Positions 9,374 to 20,300 of a stretch of DNA of 23,251 nt are shown piece after piece. The notes under the pieces were generated by a model. It saw only the letters and a program-made list of their open reading frames with translations. It did not search any database and had not been told where the DNA came from. The position numbers were made by a program, and so were the translations under genes. Origin of the DNA: Pelargonium nanum (Eukaryota > Streptophyta > Magnoliopsida > Geraniales > Geraniaceae); NCBI GenBank assembly GCA_036897485.1, contig JAYMTF010001471.1, forward strand, positions 1 through 23,251. The letters are read 5' to 3'. Position 1 is the stretch's first letter; every line of letters begins with the position of its first letter.

Positions 9374-11104
9374 CAAAGAAGAGCCCGTTATCAAATCTCT
9401 ACTCTCACTTGATGCTGAATTAACAAACAATAATTCATGCACAAAGGAAAATTCTTGCTAATAGGCCCTCAATATCACGTATACATAAATAATTTGGACA
9501 ATGCATTGGTTGAAAATAAATTGTAATCGTAATTTGAATTTTGTTGTGTCGAGTGCGAAAAAATGAAAAGATTATATCATACTGCTACTTCAACTATTAG
9601 ACCTTTCAACAACCAACTATCATTAATATTTTCATTTTCAGGCCAAAAACAAGCAAGAGGGTTGAATATGACAGAAAAAAAAATGTACCTATTAAAAAAG
9701 AAGTTTTTGTATCTAGCATATGTATTGTTAAACCACCCATAAAAGCTATATTTTTCTCCCAAAAAAAAAACCTGAATGAACAGTTCTCGAAAGCAAATTT
9801 TTATGACAAAAATTGAGTTGTCAATATTGCTGATAGAAGTTTAACTTATTACTTTTTCTTTATCTCCAATAAAATTATTAATTATAATCATCTTCATTTT
9901 GTGACTAAGACACGTGAGATCAAACAACATTTTTCTAATAACCTGACCCATCTAAAAATGTAAACATATGAGACTAGATTATCTACTACGAGAAAACAAC
10001 ACATTATCTCTGACTATTACATATAGCATTAAATACTCATGTTAAGAAGTTGTCACAACACGTACATTACAGTTTTCGCAAATGATAAACAATAAAAGGT
10101 CAGCCTCTTCCATTGATTTTCATTAGAAAAACTAGCTTTTGTTGGACTGTCTATTTGTTTTATACTTATCATAATCATAACCTATTAATTAACAAGGACT
10201 TACTGGACTAACATTGACAATAATAATAAATAATAATATCCCTTTTTTGTTATAAGATGACCAAAAGAGAATGATGTGATCCATGAAATTGTATATTCTC
10301 ATAATCATAAAACAGGCTTGATTAAGATTACCATCAGGATATATATAGTAAATTAAATAAACAATAATAATACTCACACGTTCTATGATCTGTATATAGT
10401 CCTCTTTACGTTGTTTGCTTACAATTGATAATATAATTATATGAATTATTGTGTTGATTAAGAAAAGAGAAGATGATGAGAGGTTGTCGCAAAGGCATGC
10501 TTGTCACATATGTTTAATTTTGGCAAAAAAGATTGACAACATGGGACGGCCCTAAATATAATTTTCTAGTAAAAAAAGGATAATCGAGTAAATTGTTATG
10601 AATAGTTATTTATATGAATTGTGATATTATTAGGTTAAATGAGCTATCAGAGTTATTTTTGATCTAGTAGTGAAACTTTATCTCGTTTTAGTAGTAACAA
10701 TATTTTACATTCTAAACTATATTATAAAATACATTTATGGTTATGTTTAGACGATTGGGGTAACTAATATAAGAGAATTTGTGGCACAAGTTGTATTAGT
10801 TAAGATTAATTTGTAGCGGACTACCTTTCAAAAATGTGTCATATCTTTGTTAGTTCCTTTTGGTATTTTGCAAACTCTCATTTGAACCATAAACATCTTA
10901 TATTGAATGATTATATGAAAGTCTACTCCAAGCCTACTTTCATCATAATATATTATCCTCGGTTCATAAAAAAGAATTATCCTCACGTTTCAATCCTAAA
11001 TTTTTAAAACTAAATAAAATACATGTAAACACACATTTTATATGGATATAAGTGTCCGTCATGTTGTTTTTAATTTATAGAATTAACGTTAACTCTGCCA
11101 CATC
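9374..11104. other. Gene-free AT-rich intergenic region
   Basis: No reading frame beyond about 60 codons and no RNA gene or repeat is evident. It is AT-rich with short homopolymer runs, for example A-runs near 9760. Confidence 0.6.
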
Positions 11105-11215
11105 ATTTTATTGATCAGAATACACGTGGATGGCTTCATCTCTCTCCTCCATTATGGGAGTATAATAGTGGAGAAAAGAAATGAAGCAACCGATTGGTGT
11201 ATAAAATAGTAAAAT
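11105..11215. repeat. Imperfect foldback (inverted repeat) of about 110 bp
   Basis: The inner arms 11132-11151 (GGCTTCATCTCTCTCCTCCA) and 11169-11188 (TGGAGAAAAGAAATGAAGCA) pair at 16 of 20 positions around a 17-nt spacer, part of which can also pair (TTAT with ATAA). Pairing resumes further out: ATACAC (11120-11125) with GTGTAT (11197-11202), and ATTTTA (11105-11110) with TAAAAT (11210-11215). It may be a small foldback transposon or a precursor-like hairpin. No mature small-RNA sequence was recognised. Confidence 0.6.
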
Positions 11216-11639
11216 ACCATCTTATTAAGCAGACATTATTATTGTTTAATCTTTGTTGTCCACTCTTGTCTTGTCTACTCCACCCTTATTGGCTCTTGGA
11301 GCAGACGAAACAATACTCCAAATACTGTGTATTTTCAACTCTCACTTTATATCATCAATCTATATCATCCATTTCTCCACCATGATTCTTATCCATCGAC
11401 AAAATCCATGATTCAATGTAGAGGTTTCAATGAGTGTAATAATGGGACATATGATATGAAATTAATGTGTTTTGATTCTCACATTTTATAATTATGTTGT
11501 GTTCGTGTCGGAGAAACTAACACGTATAGTAGTAGTATAGCAGTATTCGTAATGAATCTTCAAAATACACACGAACGAGTAATTAGTTGTGTTGTGGCAC
11601 GTCTACTTAAGGATATAATAGTAAATTACTACTAATAAT

Positions 11640-11700
11640 GTGCCAAACGTGCGTTGGTTCGTGTCAAACATGTTGGATAATATTGTGTCAAACATGTTGG
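11640..11700. repeat. Short tandem repeat of about 16 bp, three copies
   Basis: GTGTCAAACATGTTGG occurs at 11661-11676 and 11685-11700. A diverged copy (GTGCCAAACGTGCGTTGG) lies at 11640-11657. The following 100 bp is rich in CGTGT/TGTGT words, as in some plant interspersed repeats. Confidence 0.75.
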
Positions 11701-13367
11701 TTCTATCATGTAGATTGTGGAATGTGTTAGATCGTATTCGTGTCAACGTGGTCCGTTCAATTATCATGTACGTGTGTTCATATTCATAATCGTGTTGTAC
11801 TTTAAAGCACAATTACTAAATTTGTCGTTTTTGTATTTGATCGTGTTACACACATAAAACATTCAACAAGACATAGACATGAACAAAGAGAACATTTGTT
11901 TGAAACTTGAGCTGGTTTTGGTTCAAATTAATGAACCCTCATTTATTTAATTAGCTTTGTAACAAACATTTATGCCAATATTCGAGAATAGGACTGAAAA
12001 ATGCAAAGCATATGTTTAATTATATGAAATGCCAACCAGATTATGTGTACATGATCCCAGTGCTTAAAAATGAAATGACATGTAATAGAATGTTGTGGTG
12101 TTGGAGAAGGGTCTCCATCGGACCGACCCAACAAGGTCTTGTCTACACCTTTTTATTGTTATCCTCAAACCTTTCTTTTTTCTCCACAATTGGTGAGTCA
12201 ATTGTGCCATTTGACTAATTGATAAAACTTGTGGTTGTAATGCTTGTATTTACTACAATAATGATCATGATTCAATTCAATTTAAGAAAAATAAAAACGA
12301 TGATACATAGACTACAAGCTAGAAGATACGTGTCACGTGAATGATTGATAGGCCAGCTCTCGTTTTCTTAATGGTTGCTAAAATAAAGCAGACAAGAATG
12401 CTTATTTCACTAATCAAACTAAAGATTATAATTATTTGGATTTCAGTGAAAATCAGTTCTTCATTTCATTTTTAATGTCAAGCCGTCCAACACTCAATTT
12501 TCTATTCATAAAAAAGTCTACGCATCCAAAATGTTTGTAGGTCCGGTTTGGATCTCAAAATTTGCTTTTTCTTGCATTATTGTGGCCATGAATTGATTGG
12601 GAGTTTTATAAGTTAAATATAATATAATTTTGGATTTCTAGGAGTAGGTTCTACCTGTTTTTACACACACATGTGTGTTACATGCATGTATAGAAGAATC
12701 TGATTTAAAATATTAGGAGCTATGGCACACAAGGTTCCAAATTTTGGTTTTGAAACCCACAATATACCGATATTAGTAAATGTTTTTAATGAGAGAACCT
12801 ATATTTTGATTTTATATACAGTTAAATATAACAGAAAACGTTATATTTGATGAACATGTGCACTGCACATAACCATTGAACAAACAAATTCTCCTAAACA
12901 CTATTATCTCTCCAAAGACTTCATTTATTCAACTTCAAACCGTGAGATCTGACAGGGTTGCTTGCACTGACAACAATGGTGGTGGTGATTTTGCAATTTT
13001 GGGATTTTTGTTTAATTTGGTGTACTGGTTAAGACCTCTTGTGTGCATTTTGTACATTTTTTAAATTTTATGGGATGCCCCAAAATAGTGATATGAGGTG
13101 GTGATGTTCCAAAAGAAAAGAAAAAACTAAACTCTAAATCATTTTTATAATGGTTGAACTATTCAGTAGTAAGTTACACCTCTCACACATATAAAATTTG
13201 TGTACTAATAACTCATAAAATTATGAAATGGATTCAATATACAGTTTAAGGATTAAATGTAAAGAAAATTATCGGACAAGAGTAAAATTTTAATATGATG
13301 TCATGTTCTTATTGGTTAGGTTTAGCCTAACTCAAAAATATTTTGGTTCACATTCTTTATTGTACAT
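11701..13367. other. Gene-free intergenic region
   Basis: Frames of 60-70 codons at 12012-12218 and 12876-13064 have no recognisable domain or composition of a real protein. Nothing else is supported. Confidence 0.6.
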
Positions 13368-13457
13368 ATATTGTGCAAGCATCATTGTTGGACAGGAAGC
13401 TTGCTCGACACAACAAATTGTGGAATCTCATGATTATATTGTGCATGCATCATTGTT
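13368..13457. repeat. 22-bp direct repeat flanking 46 bp
   Basis: ATATTGTGC[A/T]-type 22-mers at 13368-13389 and 13436-13457 differ at one base (GCAAGCATC versus GCATGCATC). They bracket 46 bp of unrelated sequence. This could be a target-site duplication around a small insertion or a local duplication. Confidence 0.75.
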
Positions 13458-13786
13458 TTTATCGTGTGTGACGTACTTCAAAAAGATAATTATATTCTCA
13501 TTTATATTTTTTATTTTGGTTTTTGTTGTATAATTACCTCTTAATCCAAATAAGATCTAATATTAGGACAATTTTCTAGAACATGATTTTAAACCCATGA
13601 GTGTGGACACTCCAAACTCAAGGTTGCAATTTCTGTTTTGATCAACGGTCATTTTAAAATTAAAAAAAAAAACAATTTCTTCTCGTACCACAAAATGTTG
13701 ACACAGTAAGAAATATATGAAGAATTTTTTATTTGTTTGAAAATTTTTGAAGCACTGAACTAATTAACGAATCATTTTAATAATCT

Positions 13787-13821
13787 TATATATATATATG
13801 TGTGTGTGTTTGCGCGCGCGC
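13787..13821. repeat. Compound dinucleotide tract (TA)n(TG)n TT (GC)n
   Basis: An alternating purine-pyrimidine run of TA then TG repeats spans 13787-13809. After two T it continues as TGCGCGCGCGC (13811-13821). Such tracts are microsatellites prone to slippage, and the GC and TG parts can adopt Z-DNA. Confidence 0.85.
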
Positions 13822-14891
13822 TTTCGAATCATTTCAAAAATTTATTAGCGGTTCAAAAGTTTTGAGTTTTTTAAGTTGTATACTAGATAGAAAGTTGCAT
13901 GACATGTCCAGCCAATAACCAAATAGAATTTGTATGTTGATGTGAAAGATGTTTGACCACTTAATTAAAATATCATAAGTTTAAACTCTTTCATTAGTGA
14001 AACCTTCTTTTGCTTAGGACTTACGCATGAAGTTGATCAAAAAATTAGTCATATATATTCCACCGTGAGAATACTTTGTTGAAAGACATTAAAAAGGTTA
14101 GCATATGCACATTAATTATAATTTAAAACTTGATTACTTTTGAACAATATTGAAATTTAATATTATGAGTTTGATATATGAAATGTCCTAAACCTCATAT
14201 ACTCGTGGCCTGTGTGTGTCATAAGATGTTTACTTCAACGAAAAATGAATATTTCCCAAACTCTTCCCTGGTCATACTCAAGATACATCTAACATTAATT
14301 ATATGCTAGTTAGTTCTGCAAAAAACCCTGTTTTCTCTTATTTATTTATTTTTTTTCTAAAACAATCATAAGCTATTCAAAGTACATGGATTTGTGATCA
14401 ACACGAGATCAATATCTTTAAGTCATATACACCATCCAGATTAATTTTCATTCGATGCAAGAAGAATCATAAAACGACTAATCTTTTTCTGGTTAAGTTT
14501 AAGATTGTTACACACGGTAGGATTCAAACTCAAAAAATTCAAGTTAAAATAGAACAATCGCTGGCAGTTGACTTGCGAACTTCATAGTAGACTTGTTTAA
14601 TATTAGCAACCACTAGATGCAAAACTGTTTGATCCATTGACTAAAAAAAAAACTAATCAAGTAGTGCAGTGTTGTTAATTATATGAGAGTCAGTGGTGCG
14701 TGGAGAACTGTAGTGTAGGGCTAGATTTGATCTGATAGTGAAATAAGCAAAAAGGAGTGGTGCAGAAATAGGATTAATTATGTTGGTTAATATTGAAAAG
14801 GGGCTTTAATTTAGTATAGTTGATACTCACAAGTCACAGCTTAGGCTACTTTTACAGCTCGCTAAACCACGAGAATCTTGGAGGATATTCC
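13822..14891. other. Gene-free AT-rich intergenic region
   Basis: No gene is supported. A tRNA-like B box (reverse complement of GGATTCAAACTC, near 14520) is present, but no matching A box or target-site duplication was found. Confidence 0.55.
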
Positions 14892-15128
14892 ATGGCCGAA
14901 GCTTCACAGCTTGTCCCAATACACACACACGCATTTCATTCTAACTTTACTTGCCCACCCCAAGTGCCTAACCTAATCTCTTTCATTCTCAAATCTCAAC
15001 CACTATATTGCCACTTTTTTTGCTTTCTATCACCAGGAACAGGAAGAACTAATATTCTTATTCCTATGAAACTATGGAGGAATCCGAAAACCTTTACTCA
15101 TTCCGGGCAATATAATAAATTACCATGA
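14892..15128 (+). CDS. Unrecognised small open frame, 78 codons
   Basis: An ATG in good context (TTCCATGGCC) opens 78 codons beginning MAEASQLVPIHTHAF. The product is rich in Pro, Phe and His with no signal peptide, domain or family that I recognise. There is no clear TATA box at a suitable distance. It could be part of a non-coding transcript or chance; I list it only because its start context and length stand out in a gene-poor stretch. Confidence 0.12.
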   Translation: MAEASQLVPIHTHAFHSNFTCPPQVPNLISFILKSQPLYCHFFCFLSPGTGRTNILIPMKLWRNPKTFTHSGQYNKLP

Positions 15129-16562
15129 CTCTTCATACAAGTCTAGATATTAAGATAGTTGAGTTACCTCCACCAATTTATTGAATTGTAGTCTTTTGGT
15201 ACTAGTGCAAACTTATTTTCTAGAGTTGACTATGTGAAAAGCGCTAGAATGTCGATCATCCATCGAGTGAATGGGCATGAAATTATTATTGACTAAAGCT
15301 TGGTTAGTAGTCTTTGTATTCATGTGTCTCTTTGGAAGGTGTTCCACAGTTGCACATATTTTATTGCGTCTGCTCGAAGAGTTAACCAATATATTTAGTT
15401 TCTCAGTATGTTTCTTTTCGATATTCATACACCGAAATGATTGCCGCACGGTTAGACATGTGCTACTTCATTTTGCCAAGTCATTCAATTATTATCCCAA
15501 AAGTGTGAGCTTGAGTCCAACAAACATACATAAGACAATCCACTCACCCCATCATTTGTAAATAGGTGTTATTTTGTAGTTTTCTTAAAATATATTGAGT
15601 AGGAACTTATAGATTCAAGCCTTTTGTTTTCTAATGTATTTTCTTAATGAAATGATGGTGTTAAAGAGTTAGTTCAAAACTAACCTTTGTCCTATGTGAA
15701 TGAAGCTTAGCTGTTACTCAAAAAGAATTAGCGTTTGCCTAGCAATTAAAAAAACAGTTACAAATTGGTAATTGAATTCTCAAGAAATTGGATATTTCAA
15801 TGCAATTTCATGGATATACCAGCAAAAAAATCATGAATATTTGCATTGGAGGAAAAAAAAAAGTAGATGAGCCCAGTTCCAAAACATGAACGGCAATTGA
15901 TTAGTTGTTTAGATACAAACTATATGCATATATTGGTAAATACTAATTAATATGCAGGCATTGACAGCAAAACATAAGATAATTATAATAAGAAGGTTCG
16001 TTTAGAGAAAATTGATGATTAGATTTGCAGCCATTTAGGCAAGTGTCACAAGGATTAAAAAGCAAACCATCAATCTTTGACCTTCAAATCCAAAAGTGCC
16101 ATCAGTTTGATAGTGATTGGATCATCAACTCTACGCGGGTGTTTGGTTTTGTTACTTTTGTCGTATTCTCCATTTCTACCAATCACTTCATCAATGACAC
16201 TATTGTTATTTGCTATCGTGTGTTTTGTGTTGCATCAGGTAAATTATTTGTTACTTTAATGATTGATCATGTTTGTTTGCCATTATAAATCTACACTTTT
16301 TATTACTTTCATACCTGAATGAGTGATGAAATAAAATATAAATAATTTCCCACTTTTTACTACTACTAATAAACATGGAAATCACTTTTCCATGAAACTA
16401 ATTATTGTGTAATTGAAAGAACTCAAAAATTAAATTAAATAAAATCTTTTTAGAATCAAGATATGACTCTGGTCAATGTCTGGTAGGTACTGAAATAAAT
16501 ACCGATGTTGCAATTTTTGAGAAAGTAGATAGAGTAAGAGTGGGTTGGGAGTGCGGGATCAT
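15129..16562. other. Gene-free intergenic region
   Basis: Frames of 87-96 codons at 15271-15561 and 16025-16288 are hydrophobic or low-complexity and match nothing I recognise. A weak tRNA-like pair of boxes near 15475-15515 is below the standard of the two SINEs. No gene is supported. Confidence 0.5.
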
Positions 16563-16599
16563 GGGGGTTGGCGTTGGGGGGCGGTCGGAGGGCGTGGGG
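16563..16599 (+). other. G-rich patch with four G-runs (possible G-quadruplex)
   Basis: G-runs of 5, 6, 3 and 4 lie at 16563-16567, 16576-16581, 16590-16592 and 16596-16599, with loops of 8, 8 and 3 nt. Two loops are one base over the usual limit of seven. The patch stands out against AT-rich flanks, about 750 bp upstream of the NPF gene. Confidence 0.4.
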
Positions 16600-16776
16600 T
16601 GGTGGAGGTCCGGATGGTTGAGGCAATGACGATTAGGGAAGCAATTTGATGTGTGAGAGATAGCGGGTGGTGGAATATTATTGTGGAGTCGAATTAATTT
16701 GAAGGAGGTGGTGAGCGCAATCTAGATCAAAGGAGATGATGATTTCAGTACTTTCAGTTTGATTATTTTTCATATA

Positions 16777-16804
16777 GACAATTAATTGTCTATCAAGTTT
16801 GATA
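16777..16804. repeat. Two adjacent perfect short palindromes
   Basis: GACAATTAATTGTC (16777-16790) is a perfect 14-bp palindrome. It is followed directly by TATCAAGTTTGATA (16791-16804), six paired bases on each side of GT. Confidence 0.85.
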
Positions 16805-16983
16805 GAATTGATTTTAGTTTTGTGTTTAGGTCCGGAAACCAAGTTGCTGATGGATTAACTAAATCCGCGGAGTCTTCATTAGATTTGTTTGATTGGATTT
16901 GACTCTTTGCCCCTTCTATGATTTTACCTATGTCAAGTTAGGATCGTTATTAAACAAAATTAATTGGTTTTCGTAAAAAAAAA
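16786..16983 (+). mobile_element. Relic of a LINE-type RNase H domain with A-tract tail
   Basis: From 16786 to the stop at 16900-16902 a frame of 38 codons ends in IDFSFVFRSGNQVADGLTKSAESS. This matches the C-terminal end of plant RNase H domains from non-LTR retroelements (pattern F..v.R.gN.vAD.LAk). An in-frame stop lies immediately upstream, so only the tail of the domain remains. About 70 bp of trailer follows, then nine A (16975-16983) and an A-rich stretch, as expected at the 3' end of a 5'-truncated LINE. I did not find a clear target-site duplication. A host RNase H-like pseudogene is the alternative. Confidence 0.65.
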
Positions 16984-17242
16984 TGAAAATGAAAAAAAGA
17001 AAGAAGAAGAAGATGTGAGTCCAATAATGGAATGTGTTATTGGAGAAAGAGAGTATATGGGGTCGAGCCATGAGTAGTTTGACTTATTGAATTTTATTTA
17101 GTTGAATAAAAGGAATTATATTTGAAACATGAGAATCATAATATATAAATATTAAGAGAACTAATAATATGAAATAAAATAATATAAATTTGATTGATAG
17201 GGTGGGCTAACAGGTGTCACTCATCACAAAGCATTGGGCTCC

Positions 17243-17250
17243 TATAAAAG
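17243..17250 (+). promoter_or_regulatory. TATA box (TATAAAAG) of the NPF6.3-like gene
   Basis: TATAAAAG lies 101 bp upstream of the start codon at 17344 and predicts a transcription start near 17275. An ATG at 17268 lies just ahead of that point and would be in the leader only if transcription started slightly early. Confidence 0.8.
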
Positions 17251-17343
17251 GACCCATCATTTAGCTCATGTTACCACCAAAATTGGTGCCACATCTTCAC
17301 ACACTCAACAACATCCTCCTCTCCTACTAAACACTTTTAAGAA

Positions 17344-20300
17344 ATGGAGCTTCCTCAAACCGGCAAAACCCTCCCGGACGCCTGGGACTACAAAGGCCGG
17401 CCCGCCGACCGGAACAAATCCGGCGGCTGGACCAGCGCCGCCATGATTCTAGGTCTCTTCTTCGGTTTAATTTATTGGTTTCTGTTTTTAGCTAATTAGT
17501 TAATTACCAGATCATGAAGATTGATTGATTGATTGATGTGTTTGTGATGGATCAGGCGGAGAGGCGTGCGAGAGGCTGACGACGCTGGGGATCGGTGTGA
17601 ACTTGGTGACGTATTTGACCGGAACTATGCATTTTGGCAATGCAGCCTCTGCCAACATCGTCACTAACTTCTTCGGAACCTCCTTCATGCTCTGTCTCCT
17701 TGGCGGTTTCGTTGCCGACACCTTCCTTGGCAGGTCCATCCCGATTCCGATTCCTTTTCGTTTTATTATTTCCTTCCCATCTCGATCCATATCTTCATCT
17801 TTTACTTATTTTATTTGGACATACCCATACAGGTACCTAACCATCGCCATCTTCGCCACTGTCCAAGCTACCGTAAGTAATTTTAGCCTTTACTGTATCT
17901 ACAATACATCTCTTTCTTCTTCTATTTTTAACTAAATATTCTTAGTGCTCAACTATAGTATTGTTTATGATGCTCTGCTTTTCCTGTATCTCTGGAACCG
18001 ACTCTTTTTGACGACTTTTTAAAAGTTTAAATTAAATAAATCCTAATTAATTTAATCTGTAATTCTCAGGGTGTGACCATCTTGACGATCTCAACCATAA
18101 CTCCGAGCCTCCGACCTCCGAAATGCACCGCCGACGACCCTTCCCAAAGCTGCGTCCAAGCGAGCGGTATGCAGCTGGTGGTCCTCTACATAGCACTGTA
18201 CCTCATCGCCTTGGGAACCGGCGGTGTGAAATCAAGCGTCTCCGGTTTCGGGTCGGACCAATTTGACGATTCCGACGAGAAGGAGAAGCAGCAGATGTCC
18301 AAATTCTTCAACTGGTTCTTCTTCTTCATCAGCCTGGGGTCGCTGGCGGCTGTTACCGTTCTGGTGTACATACAGGACAATTTGGGAAGAGAATGGGGCT
18401 ATGGAATCTGCGCGTGCGCTATTGTGGTGGCGTTGGTGGTGTTTTTGTTCGGAACAAAGAGGTACCGGTTCAAGAAGCTGGTGGGCAGCCCACTGACCCA
18501 GATCGCGGCCGCCTTTGTGGCCGCCTGGAGGAAAAGACACATGGAGTTGCCGTCGGACTCTTCGCTGCTCTTCGACATCGATGACATCGCCGGCGATGAT
18601 CACAAGACAAAGAAGAAGCAGAGGCTGCCCCACTCCAAAGAATACCGGTTAGTACTCAACCCAACCATTTACAGTACGTAATTAACTGTATAACTGTCAT
18701 CAACCCATATGCTAACTTTCATTACAAAAATTAAATAAATAATAATAATATTACTAAACTAAGCTAAATGTTCTGTTCGTTTTAACTTTATATTCAACCT
18801 TTTCCGAATAGAATCAAAAACGAAAACAAGACAAAATAAGAACAAAAAGCAACACTGTTGAAAGAAAGTTCACATGAATCATGGTGTGAGAAAATAAGTT
18901 GGGTATTGAAGTGTTGTTTATTTTTACTTTGCTTTCTAGGTTAGGACCACTTGAAAGATAGCGATTTGTAGGTTGTGTTGTGTATAACATTAACACATGA
19001 GATGACAATAAATGAATCAAATAGCAGTAGCTATCGAATATGGGTAGGTGATTTATCTGTTACATGGTGGGTGGGCCATGTTACTTGGAAAATGAGGCCA
19101 CAAACAAACTCCATTGATTGGGTGGCTACAGCTACCTAGAATATTCATCCAAATCATTTGTCCAAACCGACTCGGCCTTGAAATAGATAGATATGTGATT
19201 GATTCCTCCTTGGGACTCGCTGTGGTTGCGTTTCTAGATCAAATACATAGCATCTTGGACTCGAATAATCTTATCAAGATATTTATGTCTGACCCGGAAA
19301 ATTAAACTAGCGTTTGCTGAAGATAAAGTTCAATAATTGTTGGCTAATTAAGCAGGTAGATTGATTTTTATTACTTTATTGTTTCATATTGGATTGACCG
19401 AATCAGTGAGGAGAGAGAAAGAGAGGTCACGAGAGAGCCAGGCAGTGTTGTCTGCAAATCGATACTCACGTTTCTTGTCTTTCGCTTCAAATTGCCACCC
19501 ACTGACCTACTCCCTCACGGACACATCCACGTTTCTTTGCTCATTTTTGTCGCTATCTAATTATAGTACAAAACAGCGTTTTACTGTGAATACTAACCTC
19601 AGTCAATCATTTTGAAACTTTTTGTAACAACTTTTCACGAGCATTGTGCGTGTGATGCAGCTTCTTGGATAAAGCAGCGATAAAAGAAGCAGACATGAGC
19701 CGTGCCATGGAGAACAAGTGGCGTCTATCGACCCTAACAGACGTGGAGGAAGTGAAATTGGTGATCAGGATGCTTCCGATTTGGGCCACCACCATCACCT
19801 TCTGGACTATCTACGCACAAATGACCACATTCTCGGTGTCCCAAGCCACCACCATGGACCGCCACATCGGCAAATCGTTCCAGATCCCGGCCGCCTCCTT
19901 GACCGTCTTCTTCGTTGGAAGCATCCTCCTCACCGTCCCCGTCTACGACAAGATCATTGTCCCGATCGCCAGAAAACTACTCAACAACAAGCAAGGCCTC
20001 ACTCCATTGCAGCGCATCGGGATCGGTTTGGTCTTCTCAATCCTGGCTATGGCGTCCGCAGCTCTCACCGAAATCAAGCGGCTACACGTGGCCAAATCGC
20101 ACGGCCTGACCGACGACGCCTCCGCCGTGGTCCCGATGAGCGTGTTCTGGCTCATCCCTCAGTTTTTCTTCGTCGGTTCCGGAGAGGCCTTCACTTACAT
20201 TGGCCAGCTCGATTTCTTCCTGAGAGAGTGTCCAAAAGGAATGAAGACGATGAGCACAGGGTTGTTTTTGAGCACGCTGTCGCTAGGGTTCTTCTTCAGT

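Noticed and set aside
14460..14600. Third SINE on the minus strand
   Set aside because: A B box-like GAGTTTGAATCC is present, but there is no convincing A box at the right distance and no target-site duplication.
15470..15520. Plus-strand tRNA-like boxes (TTGCCAAGTCA and AGCTTGAGTCC)
   Set aside because: Both boxes deviate from consensus and no flanking duplication or tail was found.
17512..17790. Antisense 92-codon frame over NPF exon 2
   Set aside because: It overlaps coding exon and introns of the transporter and has no recognisable domain.
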